Source: Chelativorans sp. (GTDB lineage: Bacteria; Pseudomonadota; Alphaproteobacteria; Rhizobiales; Rhizobiaceae). Taken from it: a stretch of 64,000 nucleotides of DNA. The translations under genes and the position numbers were made by a program. Under the pieces are notes generated by a model that saw only the letters and a program-made list of their open reading frames with translations, had not been told where the DNA came from and did no database searches. This document shows, piece by piece, positions 36,016 to 45,904 of this stretch. Each line of letters starts with the position of its first letter. Within the stretch, counting starts at the first letter, position 1. Where the stretch lies: assembly GCF_031180965.1 (NCBI RefSeq), contig NZ_JAPSLH010000004.1:62001-126000 (forward strand). The letters are read 5' to 3'.

Positions 36016-36825
36016 ATGCACGAAAAGGAACGCCATCGGATCATTCTGTCGGCCGTCCAGGAGAAGCCTGTCGCAACGGTGCAGGAACTGGTCGAGCTGA
36101 CCTCGTCTTCCGAGGCCACGATCAGGCGCGACATCGCCGCTCTTCATGTGCAGAAGCGGCTGCGGCGCGTGCGCGGCGGGGCGGAAGCGCTCAACCCGCC
36201 GCAGATCGTTGGCCTTGCGGGCCGTCCCTTCCATGTGAACGAGGGGCTGCACGCGGCCGAGAAGCGCGCGATTGCCCGCGAGGCTGTGGATCTGTGCAGC
36301 GACGGCGAGCCGATCATCATCAATGGCGGCACGACCACCTTCCAGATGGTGCATTTCCTCGCCAACCGGCGCATGCCGATCCTGACCAATTCCTTTGCGA
36401 TCGCCGAGCACCTGATCAAGCACTCCAAGAACACCGTGGTGCTTTCCGGCGGCACCGTCTATCGCGAGCAGAACATCATCCTGTCGCCGTTCGACAATGA
36501 CGTGACGCGCAATTTCTATGCGCGGCGCATGTTCATGGGGGCGCAGGGGCTGGGGCCGCTGGGCCTCATGGAGGGCGACCCGCTTCTCATCCAGGCGGAG
36601 CAGAAGCTGATCGACCAGGCGGACGAACTGGTGGTGCTGGTCGACTCGTCGAAATTCCGCCAGCGCTCGAGCCTGATCCTGTGCCGGCTGGAGCGGATTT
36701 CCACCGTGATCACCGATGAGGGCATCACGGAGCGGGAGGCGAAGATGCTGGAGCAGGCGGGGATCACGTTGGTGGTTGCCCGCCTCAACCAGTCGAAGCG
36801 GGAGCAGACTTCGCTGCCCGCATGA
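36016..36825 (+). CDS. rhaR: DeoR-family regulator of rhamnose genes
   Basis: 269-residue repressor: an N-terminal winged helix-turn-helix (residues 5-58, with TVQELVELTSSSEATIRRDI) and a C-terminal DeoR sensor domain (about 75-250, with NGGTTTFQMV, LSGGTVYRE and LVDSSKF) that binds a phosphorylated sugar. The same gene order in Rhizobium leguminosarum (rhaRSTPQUK opposite rhaDI) has RhaR as negative regulator. The ATG follows GGAGGAGCC; an upstream in-frame start is less well placed. It is divergent from rhaD across 185 bp. Confidence 0.9.
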   Translation: MHEKERHRIILSAVQEKPVATVQELVELTSSSEATIRRDIAALHVQKRLRRVRGGAEALNPPQIVGLAGRPFHVNEGLHAAEKRAIAREAVDLCSDGEPIIINGGTTTFQMVHFLANRRMPILTNSFAIAEHLIKHSKNTVVLSGGTVYREQNIILSPFDNDVTRNFYARRMFMGAQGLGPLGLMEGDPLLIQAEQKLIDQADELVVLVDSSKFRQRSSLILCRLERISTVITDEGITEREAKMLEQAGITLVVARLNQSKREQTSLPA

Positions 36826-36863
36826 GGCGGGCGGCACTTGAAGCAACCAAAGGGAGGAATACC

Positions 36864-37859
36864 ATGTCGATAGTGAGAAAACTGCTTGCGGCGGCGGCGA
36901 TCACCGCCGTGTTCGCCGCAACGCCGGCGATGGCCGAGCCGGTGAAGATCGCGCTGGTGGTCAAGTCGCTTGGCAACGGCTTCTTCGATGCCGCAAACAA
37001 GGGCGCTCAGGAAGCGGCGAAGGAGATCGGCGACGTCGAGGTGATCTACACCGGCCCGACCTCGGCCACGGCGGAAGGGCAGATCGAGATCATCAACTCG
37101 CTGATCGCCCAGCAGGTGGACGCCATCGCCATCTCGGCCAACGATCCGGACGCGCTGGTGCCGGCGCTGAAGAAGGCGATGGACCGCGGCATCACCGTGA
37201 TCTCCTGGGATTCCGGCGTGGCGCCCGAGGGCCGCGAGATGCATCTCAATCCATCCGACACTGATCTGATCGGCGAGACGATCATCAAGCTTGCCGCGGA
37301 CTATCTGCCGGAGGGCGGCGACGTCGCCATTCTTTCAGCATCGTCCACCGCAACCAACCAGAACGCCTGGATCGAGGCGGCCAAGAAGGTGCTGCCGGAG
37401 AAGTTCCCCAACATAAACCTGGTGACGGTGGTCTATGGCGATGACGACTCGGTCAAGAGCACCAACGAGGCCAAGGGCCTGATCGCCTCTCACCCGAACC
37501 TGAAGGCGATCATCGCGCCCACCACGGTCGGCGTCGTGGCGGCCGCGCAGGTGGTCACCGACCAGAACCTGATCGGCAAGATCAATGTCACGGGCCTGGC
37601 GCTGCCATCCGAGTTCAAGAAGTTCATCGACAACGGCGCCAGCCAGGCGGTGGCGCTGTGGAACCCGATCGACCTTGGCTATTCGGCGGTTTATCTCGCC
37701 CACCAGCTCGCGACCGACAAGGCGGAAGCCAAGCCCGGCGCCAAGCTCTCCATCGGGCGGGTCGGCGAGGTGACGCTGGACGAGACGAACGCGGCGGCGA
37801 TGGCTGCTCCGTTCAAGTTCGACAAGTCGAACATCGAGGAGTTTTCCAAGATCTATTGA
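36864..37859 (+). CDS. rhaS: Rhamnose ABC transporter substrate-binding protein
   Basis: 331-residue periplasmic protein with a Sec signal peptide (LLAAAAITAVFAATPAMA, cleavage near residue 24). It has the periplasmic-binding-protein-like I fold of RbsB-type sugar binders: VVKSLGNGFFDAANKG near 32 and ISWDSGVAPEG near 112. It captures rhamnose for the RhaTPQ importer. The start has AAAGGGAGGAATACC upstream. A palindromic repeat separates it from rhaT, so the stoichiometric excess of binding protein over ATPase may be set there. Confidence 0.93.
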   Translation: MSIVRKLLAAAAITAVFAATPAMAEPVKIALVVKSLGNGFFDAANKGAQEAAKEIGDVEVIYTGPTSATAEGQIEIINSLIAQQVDAIAISANDPDALVPALKKAMDRGITVISWDSGVAPEGREMHLNPSDTDLIGETIIKLAADYLPEGGDVAILSASSTATNQNAWIEAAKKVLPEKFPNINLVTVVYGDDDSVKSTNEAKGLIASHPNLKAIIAPTTVGVVAAAQVVTDQNLIGKINVTGLALPSEFKKFIDNGASQAVALWNPIDLGYSAVYLAHQLATDKAEAKPGAKLSIGRVGEVTLDETNAAAMAAPFKFDKSNIEEFSKIY

Positions 37860-37866
37860 CCGAGCT

Positions 37867-38034
37867 CCCCACCCTCCCCCTCCGTGGGGGAGGGTCGTCG
37901 GGCCAGCTTCGCAGAAGATGGAACGACGGGGTGGGGGCTGGAGAGGACGCCGGAATATCAGATGTAGATTATGTTGCATCACCCCCACCCCGCTCACGTT
38001 GTTCGCGACCCTCCCCACGAGGGGGAGGGTGGGG
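37867..38034. repeat. Palindromic repeat element between rhaS and rhaT
   Basis: About 168 bp bounded by inverted arms of about 30 bp (37867-37897 and 38006-38034), built on ACCCTCCCC/GGGGAGGGT. An inner complementary pair CGGGGTGGGGG / CCCCCACCCCG also occurs. It is the same style as the element between rhaD and rhaI but different in sequence. Its right end touches the coding part of rhaT, so the element contributes the sequence where the rhaT start must lie. Confidence 0.75.
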
Positions 38035-39521
38035 CGTCCCTGCTCACGCTCTCCGGCGTGAGCAAGAGCTTTCCGGGCGTGCGCGCGCTGTCGGGCGTGA
38101 GCCTGTCGCTCTATCCAGGCGAGGTGACGGCGCTGGTGGGCGAGAACGGCGCCGGCAAGTCGACGCTGGTGAAGATCCTGACCGGCATCTACCAGCCTGA
38201 CGAGGGCGAGATCCGCATCGGCGGCGCGCCTGTAAAGCTGCCCACGGCGCATGCGGCCTTCGAGCAGGGCATCACGGCCATCCACCAGGAAACGGTGCTC
38301 TTCGACCACCTCACGGTGGCCGAGAACATTTTTCTGGGCCACGCGCCGCGCACGTGGCTCGGCACCATCGACTGGCGCACCATGCGCGACAATGCGCGCG
38401 AAGTGCTGGAGACGATGGGGGCCGGTATTGACCCGGACGCGCTCCTTTCCGATCTCGGCATTGCCAACAAGCACCTAGTGGCGATCGCCCGCGCCATGTC
38501 GATCGATGCGCGCATCGTCATCATGGACGAGCCAACGGCGGCACTTTCGGCCAAGGAGATCGAGGAGCTGTTCCTGCTCATCGAGTTCCTGAAGAGCCAG
38601 AAGAAGGCGATCCTCTTCATCAGCCACAAGTTCGATGAGATCTTTCGCATCGCCGACCGCTACACGGTGTTCCGCGACGGGCAGATGGTGGGCGAGGGCC
38701 TGCTTGCCGGCACCACCCAGAACCAACTGGTGCGCATGATGGTGGGGCGCGCGGTGGACCAAATCTTTCCCGAGCGCCAGCCGAAGATCGGCGCCCCGCT
38801 GCTTGCGGTCTCCGGCCTGTCGCATCCGACCGAATTCGACGACATCAGCTTCGAGCTGCGCCAAGGCGAGATCCTCGGCTTTTACGGGCTGGTCGGCGCC
38901 GGGCGCAGCGAGGTGATGCAGGCGATCGCCGGCATGACGCGGGTAAGCCGTGGAACGATCACGCTCGGCCGACGCGAGATCGCGCCGAAATCGGCGGCCG
39001 ACGCCATTGATGCCGGCATCGTCTACGTGCCCGAGGAGCGCGGTCGGCAGGGGGTGGTGATCGGGCTGCCCATTTTCCAGAACGTGTCGCTGCCTTCGCT
39101 CAAGCGCACGTCGAAATCCGGCGTGCTGCGGCTGGCCGAAGAATTTCGCCTGGCGCGCACCTATACGGAGCGGCTCGACCTTCGCGCTTCATCGCTCAGC
39201 CAGGATGTGGGCACGCTTTCGGGCGGCAACCAGCAGAAGGTGGTGATCGCCAAATGGCTGGCGACCGAGCCCAAGGTCATCATCCTCGACGAGCCAACCA
39301 AGGGCATCGACATCGCCTCCAAGGCGGCGGTTCACGGCTTCATGGCGGAGCTGGTGGCGGAGGGGCTGTCGGTCATCATGGTCTCCTCCGAGCTGCCGGA
39401 AATCCTGGGCATGTCGGACCGCGTGGTCGTCATGCGCGAGGGCCGCATGGTGGCAATCCGGGAGAACCGCGACCTCGATGCCGAGACGCTGGTCAGGTTT
39501 GCCGCGGGGATCGCCCCATGA
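37971..39521 (+). CDS. rhaT: Rhamnose ABC transporter ATP-binding protein
   Basis: Duplicated sugar-import ATPase of the RbsA/AraG class, up to 516 residues. The first cassette has GENGAGKST near residue 55 and Walker B VIMDEPT near 182; the second has GLVGAGRSE, signature LSGGNQQK and Walker B IILDEPT. The recognisable domain begins at LLTLSGVSKSF (residue 24). The 23 residues before it are encoded entirely by a palindromic repeat, and neither of the in-frame ATG/TTG codons there has a clear ribosome site. A CTG at 38040 behind GGGGGAGGGTGGGG is the alternative start. It overlaps rhaP by 4 bp. Confidence 0.9.
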   Translation: MLHHPHPAHVVRDPPHEGEGGASLLTLSGVSKSFPGVRALSGVSLSLYPGEVTALVGENGAGKSTLVKILTGIYQPDEGEIRIGGAPVKLPTAHAAFEQGITAIHQETVLFDHLTVAENIFLGHAPRTWLGTIDWRTMRDNAREVLETMGAGIDPDALLSDLGIANKHLVAIARAMSIDARIVIMDEPTAALSAKEIEELFLLIEFLKSQKKAILFISHKFDEIFRIADRYTVFRDGQMVGEGLLAGTTQNQLVRMMVGRAVDQIFPERQPKIGAPLLAVSGLSHPTEFDDISFELRQGEILGFYGLVGAGRSEVMQAIAGMTRVSRGTITLGRREIAPKSAADAIDAGIVYVPEERGRQGVVIGLPIFQNVSLPSLKRTSKSGVLRLAEEFRLARTYTERLDLRASSLSQDVGTLSGGNQQKVVIAKWLATEPKVIILDEPTKGIDIASKAAVHGFMAELVAEGLSVIMVSSELPEILGMSDRVVVMREGRMVAIRENRDLDAETLVRFAAGIAP

Positions 39522-40492
39522 AGGCGCTCGCCAAAAACCGGGAAACTTGGCTGCTTGCGGCCATCGCGCTGCTGGTCGCGGTCATCGCGCTGCGCTTTCC
39601 CGCTTTCGCCCGGCCGGGCAACCTTCTGTCGGTCTTCAACGACACCTCGATCCTCATCATCCTGGCGCTCGGCCAGATGGCGGTGATCCTGACGCGCTCG
39701 ATCGATCTTTCCATGGCCTCCAACCTGGCCTTTACGGGGATGGCGGTGGCCATGACCAACGCGGCTTATCCGGAGATCCCGGTGGTGCTCCTGATCGTCA
39801 TGGCGATGGCGGTGGGGACGGCGCTGGGCGCGCTCAACGGCGCGCTCGTCTGGAAGCTCGGCATTCCGCCGATCGTGGTGACGCTGGGCACGCTCACCAT
39901 CTTTCGCGGCGCGACATTCGTTCTTTCGGGCGGGGCGTGGGTGAACGCCGACCAGATGAGCCAGGGCTTCATCGCGCTTCCGCGCACGGCCATTCTCGGC
40001 TTGCCCATGCTTTCCTGGTTTGCCATCGCGGCGATCGCGGCATTCCATCTCCTGATGACGCGGACGGCGCTCGGCCGCTCGATCTATGCGGCCGGCATCA
40101 ACCCGACCGCCGCGGTCTATGCAGGCATCGATGTAGGGCGCACGAAATTCCTCGCCTTCTGCCTTTCCGGCATGGTGGCGGGGCTGTCAGGCTATCTGTG
40201 GATCTCACGCTACGTGATCGCTTCTGTTGAGGTGGCGAACGGCTATGAGCTCAGCATCATCGCCGCCTGCGTGATCGGCGGCGTGTCGATTGCCGGCGGT
40301 ATTGGCAGCGTGGCCGGCGCAGGGCTCGGCGCGTTGTTCCTCGGCATTATCGGCAGCGCGCTTCCAGTCATCAACATCTCGCCCTTCTGGCAGCTGGCGA
40401 TCTCCGGCAGCGCCATCATCCTGGCGGTGGTGCTGAACGCGCGCGGCGAGCGCCGGCAGGGCCGTATCATCCTGAGGAGGGCCGAGGCATGA
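39518..40492 (+). CDS. rhaP: Rhamnose ABC transporter permease 1
   Basis: 324-residue inner-membrane permease of the RbsC/BPD_transp_2 family with about nine or ten hydrophobic segments. [18 protein letters not shown] near residue 58 and the loop near 210 ([16 protein letters not shown]) are typical of sugar permeases that dock on the ATPase. The ATG overlaps the rhaT stop as ATGA, which indicates coupled synthesis with the ATPase. Confidence 0.92.
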   Translation: MKALAKNRETWLLAAIALLVAVIALRFPAFARPGNLLSVFNDTSILIILALGQMAVILTRSIDLSMASNLAFTGMAVAMTNAAYPEIPVVLLIVMAMAVGTALGALNGALVWKLGIPPIVVTLGTLTIFRGATFVLSGGAWVNADQMSQGFIALPRTAILGLPMLSWFAIAAIAAFHLLMTRTALGRSIYAAGINPTAAVYAGIDVGRTKFLAFCLSGMVAGLSGYLWISRYVIASVEVANGYELSIIAACVIGGVSIAGGIGSVAGAGLGALFLGIIGSALPVINISPFWQLAISGSAIILAVVLNARGERRQGRIILRRAEA

Positions 40493-41484
40493 CGACGGAT
40501 ACCGCCCGCCACGTTCCCGACCGGCTGGACAGCCCGCTCCGATCGGCCGTGTTCAGCTGGGAGATGCTGCTGGTGCTGGTCGCCGTTGCGATCTTCATCG
40601 TCAACAGCATCTCGTCCCCCTATTTCCTCAATGCCTGGTCGCTTTCCGATCTCACCTTCAATTTCACGGAAAAGGGGCTGATCGCGCTCGCCATGGCGCT
40701 GCTCATCATCGCCGGCGAGATCGACCTTTCCGTTGCGGCGATCATCGCGCTGGCATCGACGCTGATGGGGATGGCGCTGCAGGCGGGGGCGGACACGCCG
40801 TTGCTGGTGGCGATCGGCATCGGCGTCGGTCTTCTCTGCGGAGCGTTCAACGGGCTGCTGGTCACCAGGCTCGGGCTGCCTTCGATTGTTGTGACCATCG
40901 GAACGATGAGCCTCTTTCGCGGCATCGCCTACATCATCCTCGGCGACCAGGCCTACAAGGGCTATCCGCAAAACTTCGCCTTCTTCGGACAGGGCTATGT
41001 CGGCTGGGTGATCTCGTTCGAGCTGACGCTGTTCCTGGCAGCCGCGGTCGTCTTCTGGTTCCTCCTGCACCGGACAAGCTTCGGGCGTGCGGTGTTCGCT
41101 ATCGGCAACAACCCGGTCGCCTCGGCCTTCTCCGGCGTGCGGGTGGAGCGGGTGAAATTCATCCTGTTCCTGCTCACCGGGCTCATGTCCGGGATTGCCG
41201 CGGTGCTGATCACGTCGCGGCTGGGCTCGACCCGGCCGTCCATTGCCCAGGGCTACGAGCTGGAAGTCATCACCATGGTGGTGCTGGGCGGCGTCAACAT
41301 TCTGGGCGGTGCGGGCTCGATCCTGGGCGTGGTGCTGGCGGCCTTCATCATGGGGCTGGTCACCTTCGGGCTCGGCCTGATGAATGTGCCGGGCATCGTG
41401 ATGTCGATCTTTGTCGGCCTGCTTCTGATCGCCGTGATCGCGCTGCCCATCATCTGGAGCCGTTTCAGGGAGCGGAGGGCCTGA
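40489..41484 (+). CDS. rhaQ: Rhamnose ABC transporter permease 2
   Basis: 331-residue RbsC-type permease, second membrane subunit of the rhamnose importer. It shows about nine or ten hydrophobic segments, [16 protein letters not shown] near residue 75 and the docking loop [16 protein letters not shown] near 205. The ATG overlaps the rhaP stop by 4 bp and its own stop shares one base with the rhaU ATG, so rhaTPQU are translationally coupled. Confidence 0.92.
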   Translation: MTTDTARHVPDRLDSPLRSAVFSWEMLLVLVAVAIFIVNSISSPYFLNAWSLSDLTFNFTEKGLIALAMALLIIAGEIDLSVAAIIALASTLMGMALQAGADTPLLVAIGIGVGLLCGAFNGLLVTRLGLPSIVVTIGTMSLFRGIAYIILGDQAYKGYPQNFAFFGQGYVGWVISFELTLFLAAAVVFWFLLHRTSFGRAVFAIGNNPVASAFSGVRVERVKFILFLLTGLMSGIAAVLITSRLGSTRPSIAQGYELEVITMVVLGGVNILGGAGSILGVVLAAFIMGLVTFGLGLMNVPGIVMSIFVGLLLIAVIALPIIWSRFRERRA

Positions 41485-41801
41485 TGCCGGAAAAATACGC
41501 GTTCAAGATGAAGCTCAATCCGGGCATGCGCGAGGAATACAAGCGCCGGCACGACGAGATCTGGCCGGAGCTTGTGGCTCTGCTCAAGGATGCCGGGGTG
41601 TCGGATTATTCGATCCACCTCGACGCGGAGACGAATACGCTCTTTGCCGTGCTTTGGCGGCGCGACGATCACACCATGGCGGACCTGCCGAACCATCCGG
41701 TGATGAAGCGCTGGTGGGCGCATATGGCCGACATTATGGAGACGAAGCCCGACAACCAGCCGGTCGCCTCTCCGCTCGACACCGTCTTCCATATGGAATA
41801 G
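41484..41801 (+). CDS. rhaU: L-rhamnose mutarotase
   Basis: 105-residue cytosolic enzyme that interconverts alpha- and beta-L-rhamnose so the isomerase receives the right anomer. Family marks are [12 protein letters not shown] near residues 19-30 with the catalytic His, SDYSIHLD near 41 and the tryptophan pair in [11 protein letters not shown] near 75. Length is standard for the YiiL/RhaM/RhaU family. It lies between the permease and kinase genes, as in other rhizobial rhamnose loci. Confidence 0.94.
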   Translation: MPEKYAFKMKLNPGMREEYKRRHDEIWPELVALLKDAGVSDYSIHLDAETNTLFAVLWRRDDHTMADLPNHPVMKRWWAHMADIMETKPDNQPVASPLDTVFHME

Positions 41802-41807
41802 CCGGCC

Positions 41808-43175
41808 ATGCGCCATGTGGCCGTCATCGATATCGGCAAGTCGAACGCCAAACTGGCGCTCGTCGATCTCGACGCGCTTGCCGAGATTTCGGTCCGAAAA
41901 ATGCCGAACCGGGTGCTGCGGGACGGGCCATATCCCCACTACGATGTGGATGCGCTTTGGCATTTTATCCTCGATGGCCTCCGCGAGATCGGCCGCGAGC
42001 GGAAGGTCGACGCCATCTCGGTGACCACGCATGGCGCCACGGCGGCGCTGGTTTCCGATGATGGCGGTTTGGCCCTTCCGGTGCTCGATTATGAGCATGA
42101 CGGGCCGGATACTCTGCGGGGCGAATATGAGGAAGTGCGGCCGCCCTTTGCGGAAACCGGATCGGCTTCGCTGCCGATCGGCCTCAATCTCGGCGCGCAG
42201 CTTTTCTGGCAAAGCCGGATGTTTCCGGAGGCGTTTTTGCGCGCCACCGGGATCCTGATGTATCCGCAATATTGGACGTACCGGCTGACCGGCGTTCTTG
42301 CGAGCGAGGTGACGTCGCTCGGCTGCCACACGGATCTGTGGAATCCCGAGGGAGGAAAATTTTCATCGCTGGTGGAGCGGATGGGATGGGGCGAAAATTT
42401 TCCGCCGCTGCGGTCGGCGCGTGACATTCTCGGGCCAATTTTGCCCGAGGTGGCTGCGCGGACGGGGCTCGATCCGGCGACACCGGTGCTCTGCGGCATT
42501 CACGATTCCAACGCGTCTCTCTTTCCGCATCTCCTCTGGCGGGAAGCGCCCTTCTCCGTGGTCTCGACCGGGACGTGGGTGGTTTCGATGGCAGTGGGCG
42601 GCGCGAAGGTCACGCTCGATCCGGCCCGCGACACGCTCATCAACGTCAACGCGCTGGGCGATCCGGTTCCGTCGGCGCGCTTCATGGGCGGGCGGGAACA
42701 CGAGATCCTGACGGGAGGGCAGGGAACGGAGTGGGCGCAGAGCGACCTCGACACCGTGCTTGAGAACGGCATCATGCTTCTGCCATCGGTGCAGACCGGC
42801 TGCGGACCGTTTCCCGACAGCCAATCGCGGTGGTTTGCCACCGGCGAGGTCTCGCAAGGGGAGCGCAGCGTCGCGTCGGCGTTCTACCTGGCCATGATGA
42901 CGGCTACTTGCCTCGAACTCATCGGCGCCAAGGGCGATATCGTTGTCGAGGGGCCGTTTGCGGGCAATGCGCTCTATCTCGAAATGCTGCAGGCCGCGAC
43001 TGGCCGCCCTGTCCCGGCCCAGATCGGGCAGGCGACGGGCACCAGCATCGGCGCGGCCCTGCTGGCCGAAAGACACCAGCCCAGCCCCCCCGCCCAGACA
43101 CCGCGGCAAAGCCAGGCCGATCTGCGCTGGAAAGCCTATGCGGAAAAGTGGCGGCGGGCGGTGGCGGGTTCCTAA
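41808..43175 (+). CDS. rhaK: Rhamnulokinase, FGGY family
   Basis: 455-residue carbohydrate kinase that phosphorylates L-rhamnulose before aldolase cleavage. VIDIGKSNAKLALVD at residues 6-20 is the phosphate-binding DxGxS/T-type motif, VTTHGATAALV near 72 is the start of the substrate site, and GIHDSNASLFPH near 226 holds the catalytic aspartate (DxN). The last ~30 residues are glutamine- and proline-rich and look like a variable tail. In R. leguminosarum the kinase is also needed for transport of rhamnose, which may explain its place in the transporter operon. Confidence 0.93.
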   Translation: MRHVAVIDIGKSNAKLALVDLDALAEISVRKMPNRVLRDGPYPHYDVDALWHFILDGLREIGRERKVDAISVTTHGATAALVSDDGGLALPVLDYEHDGPDTLRGEYEEVRPPFAETGSASLPIGLNLGAQLFWQSRMFPEAFLRATGILMYPQYWTYRLTGVLASEVTSLGCHTDLWNPEGGKFSSLVERMGWGENFPPLRSARDILGPILPEVAARTGLDPATPVLCGIHDSNASLFPHLLWREAPFSVVSTGTWVVSMAVGGAKVTLDPARDTLINVNALGDPVPSARFMGGREHEILTGGQGTEWAQSDLDTVLENGIMLLPSVQTGCGPFPDSQSRWFATGEVSQGERSVASAFYLAMMTATCLELIGAKGDIVVEGPFAGNALYLEMLQAATGRPVPAQIGQATGTSIGAALLAERHQPSPPAQTPRQSQADLRWKAYAEKWRRAVAGS

Positions 43176-43289
43176 CCGCAGCCTCCCCTCCGCCGATCAG
43201 CAGGCCCGATTGCCGTTCCCTTGCGATTGCGGCAACATGCCTGCCGATGCCGCACTATTGCCGCGACCGCCATCGCCGAAGGAAACCCC

Positions 43290-44801
43290 TTGAAAACGGT
43301 CTTTGTCCTCTTCGATTCGCTCAACCGCCACATCCTCGGCTGCTATGGCGGAAGGCGCGTGCCGACACCGAACTTCGACCGGCTAGCCACGCGCACCCTC
43401 GTGCATGACCGCCACTATGTCGGCTCCCTGCCTTGCATGCCGGCGCGGCGCGATCTGCTGACCGGCCGCCTCACCTTCCTGCACCGCAGCTGGGGGCCAC
43501 TCGAGCCTTTCGACAACGCATTCCCCGAACTTCTCAAGGAGAAGGGCGTCCATTCCCACCTGGTCACCGATCACTATCACTACTGGGAGGATGGCGGCGC
43601 CACCTATCACAATCGGTACTCGACCTATGAGTTCGTGCGCGGGCAGGAGAGCGATGCCTGGAAGGCGATGGTGCAGCCGCATTGGGAGCGGCTGCGCGAG
43701 AAATATCACGAGCGCCAGGCCGGCGGCGGCGACGCGATCAGCAAATATTCCACCCACATCATCAACCGCGAGTTCATCCGCAAGGAGGAGGATTTTCCTT
43801 CCGTCCAATGCTTTGCGCATGGGTTCGACTTCCTCGACATGAACCGGCAGGCCGACAACTGGCTGCTGCAGATCGAGACGTTCGACCCGCACGAGCCCTT
43901 CTTCGCGCCCGAACGGTTCAAGGAGCCGTTTAGGACCGGCTGGAACGGCCCGATCCGTGATTGGCCGCGCTACGGCCGCGTGGACGAGCTGCCGGAAGAA
44001 GCGGAGGAACTGCGCGCCAATTACTATGCGACGGTCGCTCTCTGCGACCACCTACTAGGCAAGCTGCTCGACTATTTCGAGGAGCACGAGCTGTGGGGGG
44101 ACACTGCCCTGATCGTCACCACCGATCACGGGTTTCTGCTCGGAGAGCACGATTTCTGGGCGAAGAACCGGATGAACATGTATGAGGAGATCGTCCACAT
44201 ACCTCTCTTCATCCACGATCCGCGGCGGCCGCAGGCAGGCCGCACCAAACGCCTCACCCAATCGATCGACATGGCGCCGACGATCCTCGACCTCTACGGG
44301 ATCGAACCGCCGCCCGAGACGGAAGGCAAGTCCCTCTTGAGCAAGGGGAATCGCGAGGCGGCGATCTTCGGCTATTTCGGCGGAGCCGTGAACGTCACCG
44401 ACGGCCGCTATACCTATCACCGATTCCCCGAGGATCTGAGCAGGCAGGAGATCTACCAGTACACGGTGATGCCGACGCATATGGCGCAGCGCTTTACCCC
44501 GGAGGAGCTTTCCACGGCGACGCTCGCCAAGCCCTTTGGCTGGACGAAGGAGGTGCCGCTCCTCAAGGTGCCGGTGATCAAGCGCTCGCCGATGTATGCC
44601 AATTACGGGCCGGGCTCGATCCTCGAAAGCGACACCCGCCTCTACGACCTTGAAGCTGATCCAGGCCAGGAGAGGCCGATGGAGGACGCCGCCATCGAGG
44701 CGCGGATGATCGGCCTCATGCGCGGCCTGATGACGAGAAACGAGGCGCCGCCGGAGGCTTTCACCAGGCTAGGGCTGGAGCCGGCGGAAGCCGTCGGGTA
44801 G
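43290..44801 (+). CDS. Type I sulfatase/phosphonate monoester hydrolase family protein
   Basis: 503-residue cytosolic hydrolase of the alkaline phosphatase superfamily. Cys49 lies in CMPARRDLLTG, matching the CxPxR signature where a maturase converts Cys to formylglycine. Metal-site residues are suggested by LFDSLNRHILGCYGG at the N-terminus and TTDHGFLLGEHDFW near 276. No signal peptide is seen. The start is a TTG behind AAGGAAA. Substrates may be sulfate esters or phosphonate/phosphate diesters; sequence reading cannot separate these. The formylglycine-generating enzyme is not in the window. It lies 114 bp after rhaK on the same strand, but with its own ribosome site. Confidence 0.88.
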   Translation: MKTVFVLFDSLNRHILGCYGGRRVPTPNFDRLATRTLVHDRHYVGSLPCMPARRDLLTGRLTFLHRSWGPLEPFDNAFPELLKEKGVHSHLVTDHYHYWEDGGATYHNRYSTYEFVRGQESDAWKAMVQPHWERLREKYHERQAGGGDAISKYSTHIINREFIRKEEDFPSVQCFAHGFDFLDMNRQADNWLLQIETFDPHEPFFAPERFKEPFRTGWNGPIRDWPRYGRVDELPEEAEELRANYYATVALCDHLLGKLLDYFEEHELWGDTALIVTTDHGFLLGEHDFWAKNRMNMYEEIVHIPLFIHDPRRPQAGRTKRLTQSIDMAPTILDLYGIEPPPETEGKSLLSKGNREAAIFGYFGGAVNVTDGRYTYHRFPEDLSRQEIYQYTVMPTHMAQRFTPEELSTATLAKPFGWTKEVPLLKVPVIKRSPMYANYGPGSILESDTRLYDLEADPGQERPMEDAAIEARMIGLMRGLMTRNEAPPEAFTRLGLEPAEAVG

Positions 44802-44827
44802 GCGCCCCTCCCGCCGTGGCGGGCGCC
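44801..44827. terminator. Hairpin between convergent sulfatase and Gfo/Idh genes
   Basis: GGCGCCC...GGGCGCC encloses a second perfect stem CCCGCC-GT-GGCGGG. The structure starts at the last base of the sulfatase stop codon. There is no T-tract on either strand, so it is a plausible but atypical transcription stop for both convergent genes. Confidence 0.45.
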
Positions 44828-44840
44828 GGACCGCGTCTCC

Positions 44841-45890
44841 TCAGGCGTGCACCAGCGCGGGCGCGGGCTGCTCGGAGCCCGCCGCCATGTCCAGGATGCG
44901 CTGCAGATTTGCGGCGTGGCGGAAGCTTGGCTCAGTCGCAGCCATGTTGAGCCGCACCGCGTTGACGAAGCGCTCGTAGTTGGTTGCAACCGGCGCGGCC
45001 GGCATATCGCGCCAGGTGGCTGTCTCGGCGTCCTCGTCGAGACAGACCCTCAGGTGAGACGCCTGCGGCGTGTGCTGCACTTCGATGCCGCCCTTGTCCC
45101 CATAGATGCGGACCTTCAGCTCGTTTATGTGGCCGGTGGCCCACCGCGTGGCGTGGACCACTCCAAGGGCGCCATTGGCGAAGTCCGCCGTCATGACGAA
45201 GCTATCATTGGCGTCCAGCGCATATTCGCCAATCCGGTCGCCCTCGGCCTTGTGGAAGGTTTTCAGGCGGCAGGTGATCGAGTCGATATCCGTCGCAGCG
45301 CCATAGGAGGCGAAGTCGAGGATGTGAATGCCGATGTCGCCAAGCGTACCGTTTGAGCCGTGCGCCTTGGAAAGACGCCATAGCCACTGCGGGCCGCTGC
45401 GCCAGTCACCCCAAGCCTTGGAAACGAGCCAGCTCTGCAGATAGGAGGCCTCCACATGCTTGACCCCGCCAATTCGCCCGGAGAGAACGAGATCGCGCGC
45501 GGCGTGGATTTCGGCCACGTTCCGGTAGCTCAGATTCACCATGGCCACCAGGCCCGCCCTTTCGGCGGCATCGGCCATTTCAGAAGCTTCGGCGTAGTTC
45601 GTGGCAAGCGGCTTTTCGCAGAGGACATGCTTGCCCGCGGCAATGCAGAGCATGCTGGTCGGATAATGGGCCGCGTCAGGCGTCACATTGGTGACTGCGT
45701 CGAAATCGCCCCAGGCAAGCGCCTCCTCGGCTGTCGCGAAGCGGCGCTCGATCTTGTGCAGCTCGCAAAAGGCCGCGAGCCGCTCGGGATTTGTGTCCAC
45801 CGCGCCGACGAGACGGACGCCGGGGATGGCCGCGAAGCGCGTGGCATGCTGGTTGGCCATCTTCCCAGTGCCGAGGATGAGCAAACGCAT
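44841..45890 (-). CDS. Gfo/Idh/MocA-family oxidoreductase (ThuB-like position)
   Basis: 349-residue NAD(P)-dependent sugar oxidoreductase: LILGTGKMA at residues 4-12 (Rossmann), CEKPLATNYAEA near 95 with the conserved EKP lysine, and GTLGDIGIHILDFASYG near 184 supplying the Asp and His of the active site. It follows the ThuA-like gene by 14 bp on the same strand. A ThuA plus Gfo/Idh pair (ThuA/ThuB) acts in trehalose and other disaccharide oxidation in Sinorhizobium, so a related keto-sugar role is a reasonable guess, not proven. Confidence 0.87.
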   Translation of the reverse strand: MRLLILGTGKMANQHATRFAAIPGVRLVGAVDTNPERLAAFCELHKIERRFATAEEALAWGDFDAVTNVTPDAAHYPTSMLCIAAGKHVLCEKPLATNYAEASEMADAAERAGLVAMVNLSYRNVAEIHAARDLVLSGRIGGVKHVEASYLQSWLVSKAWGDWRSGPQWLWRLSKAHGSNGTLGDIGIHILDFASYGAATDIDSITCRLKTFHKAEGDRIGEYALDANDSFVMTADFANGALGVVHATRWATGHINELKVRIYGDKGGIEVQHTPQASHLRVCLDEDAETATWRDMPAAPVATNYERFVNAVRLNMAATEPSFRHAANLQRILDMAAGSEQPAPALVHA

Positions 45891-45904
45891 ATGAAAAATC
45901 TTTC

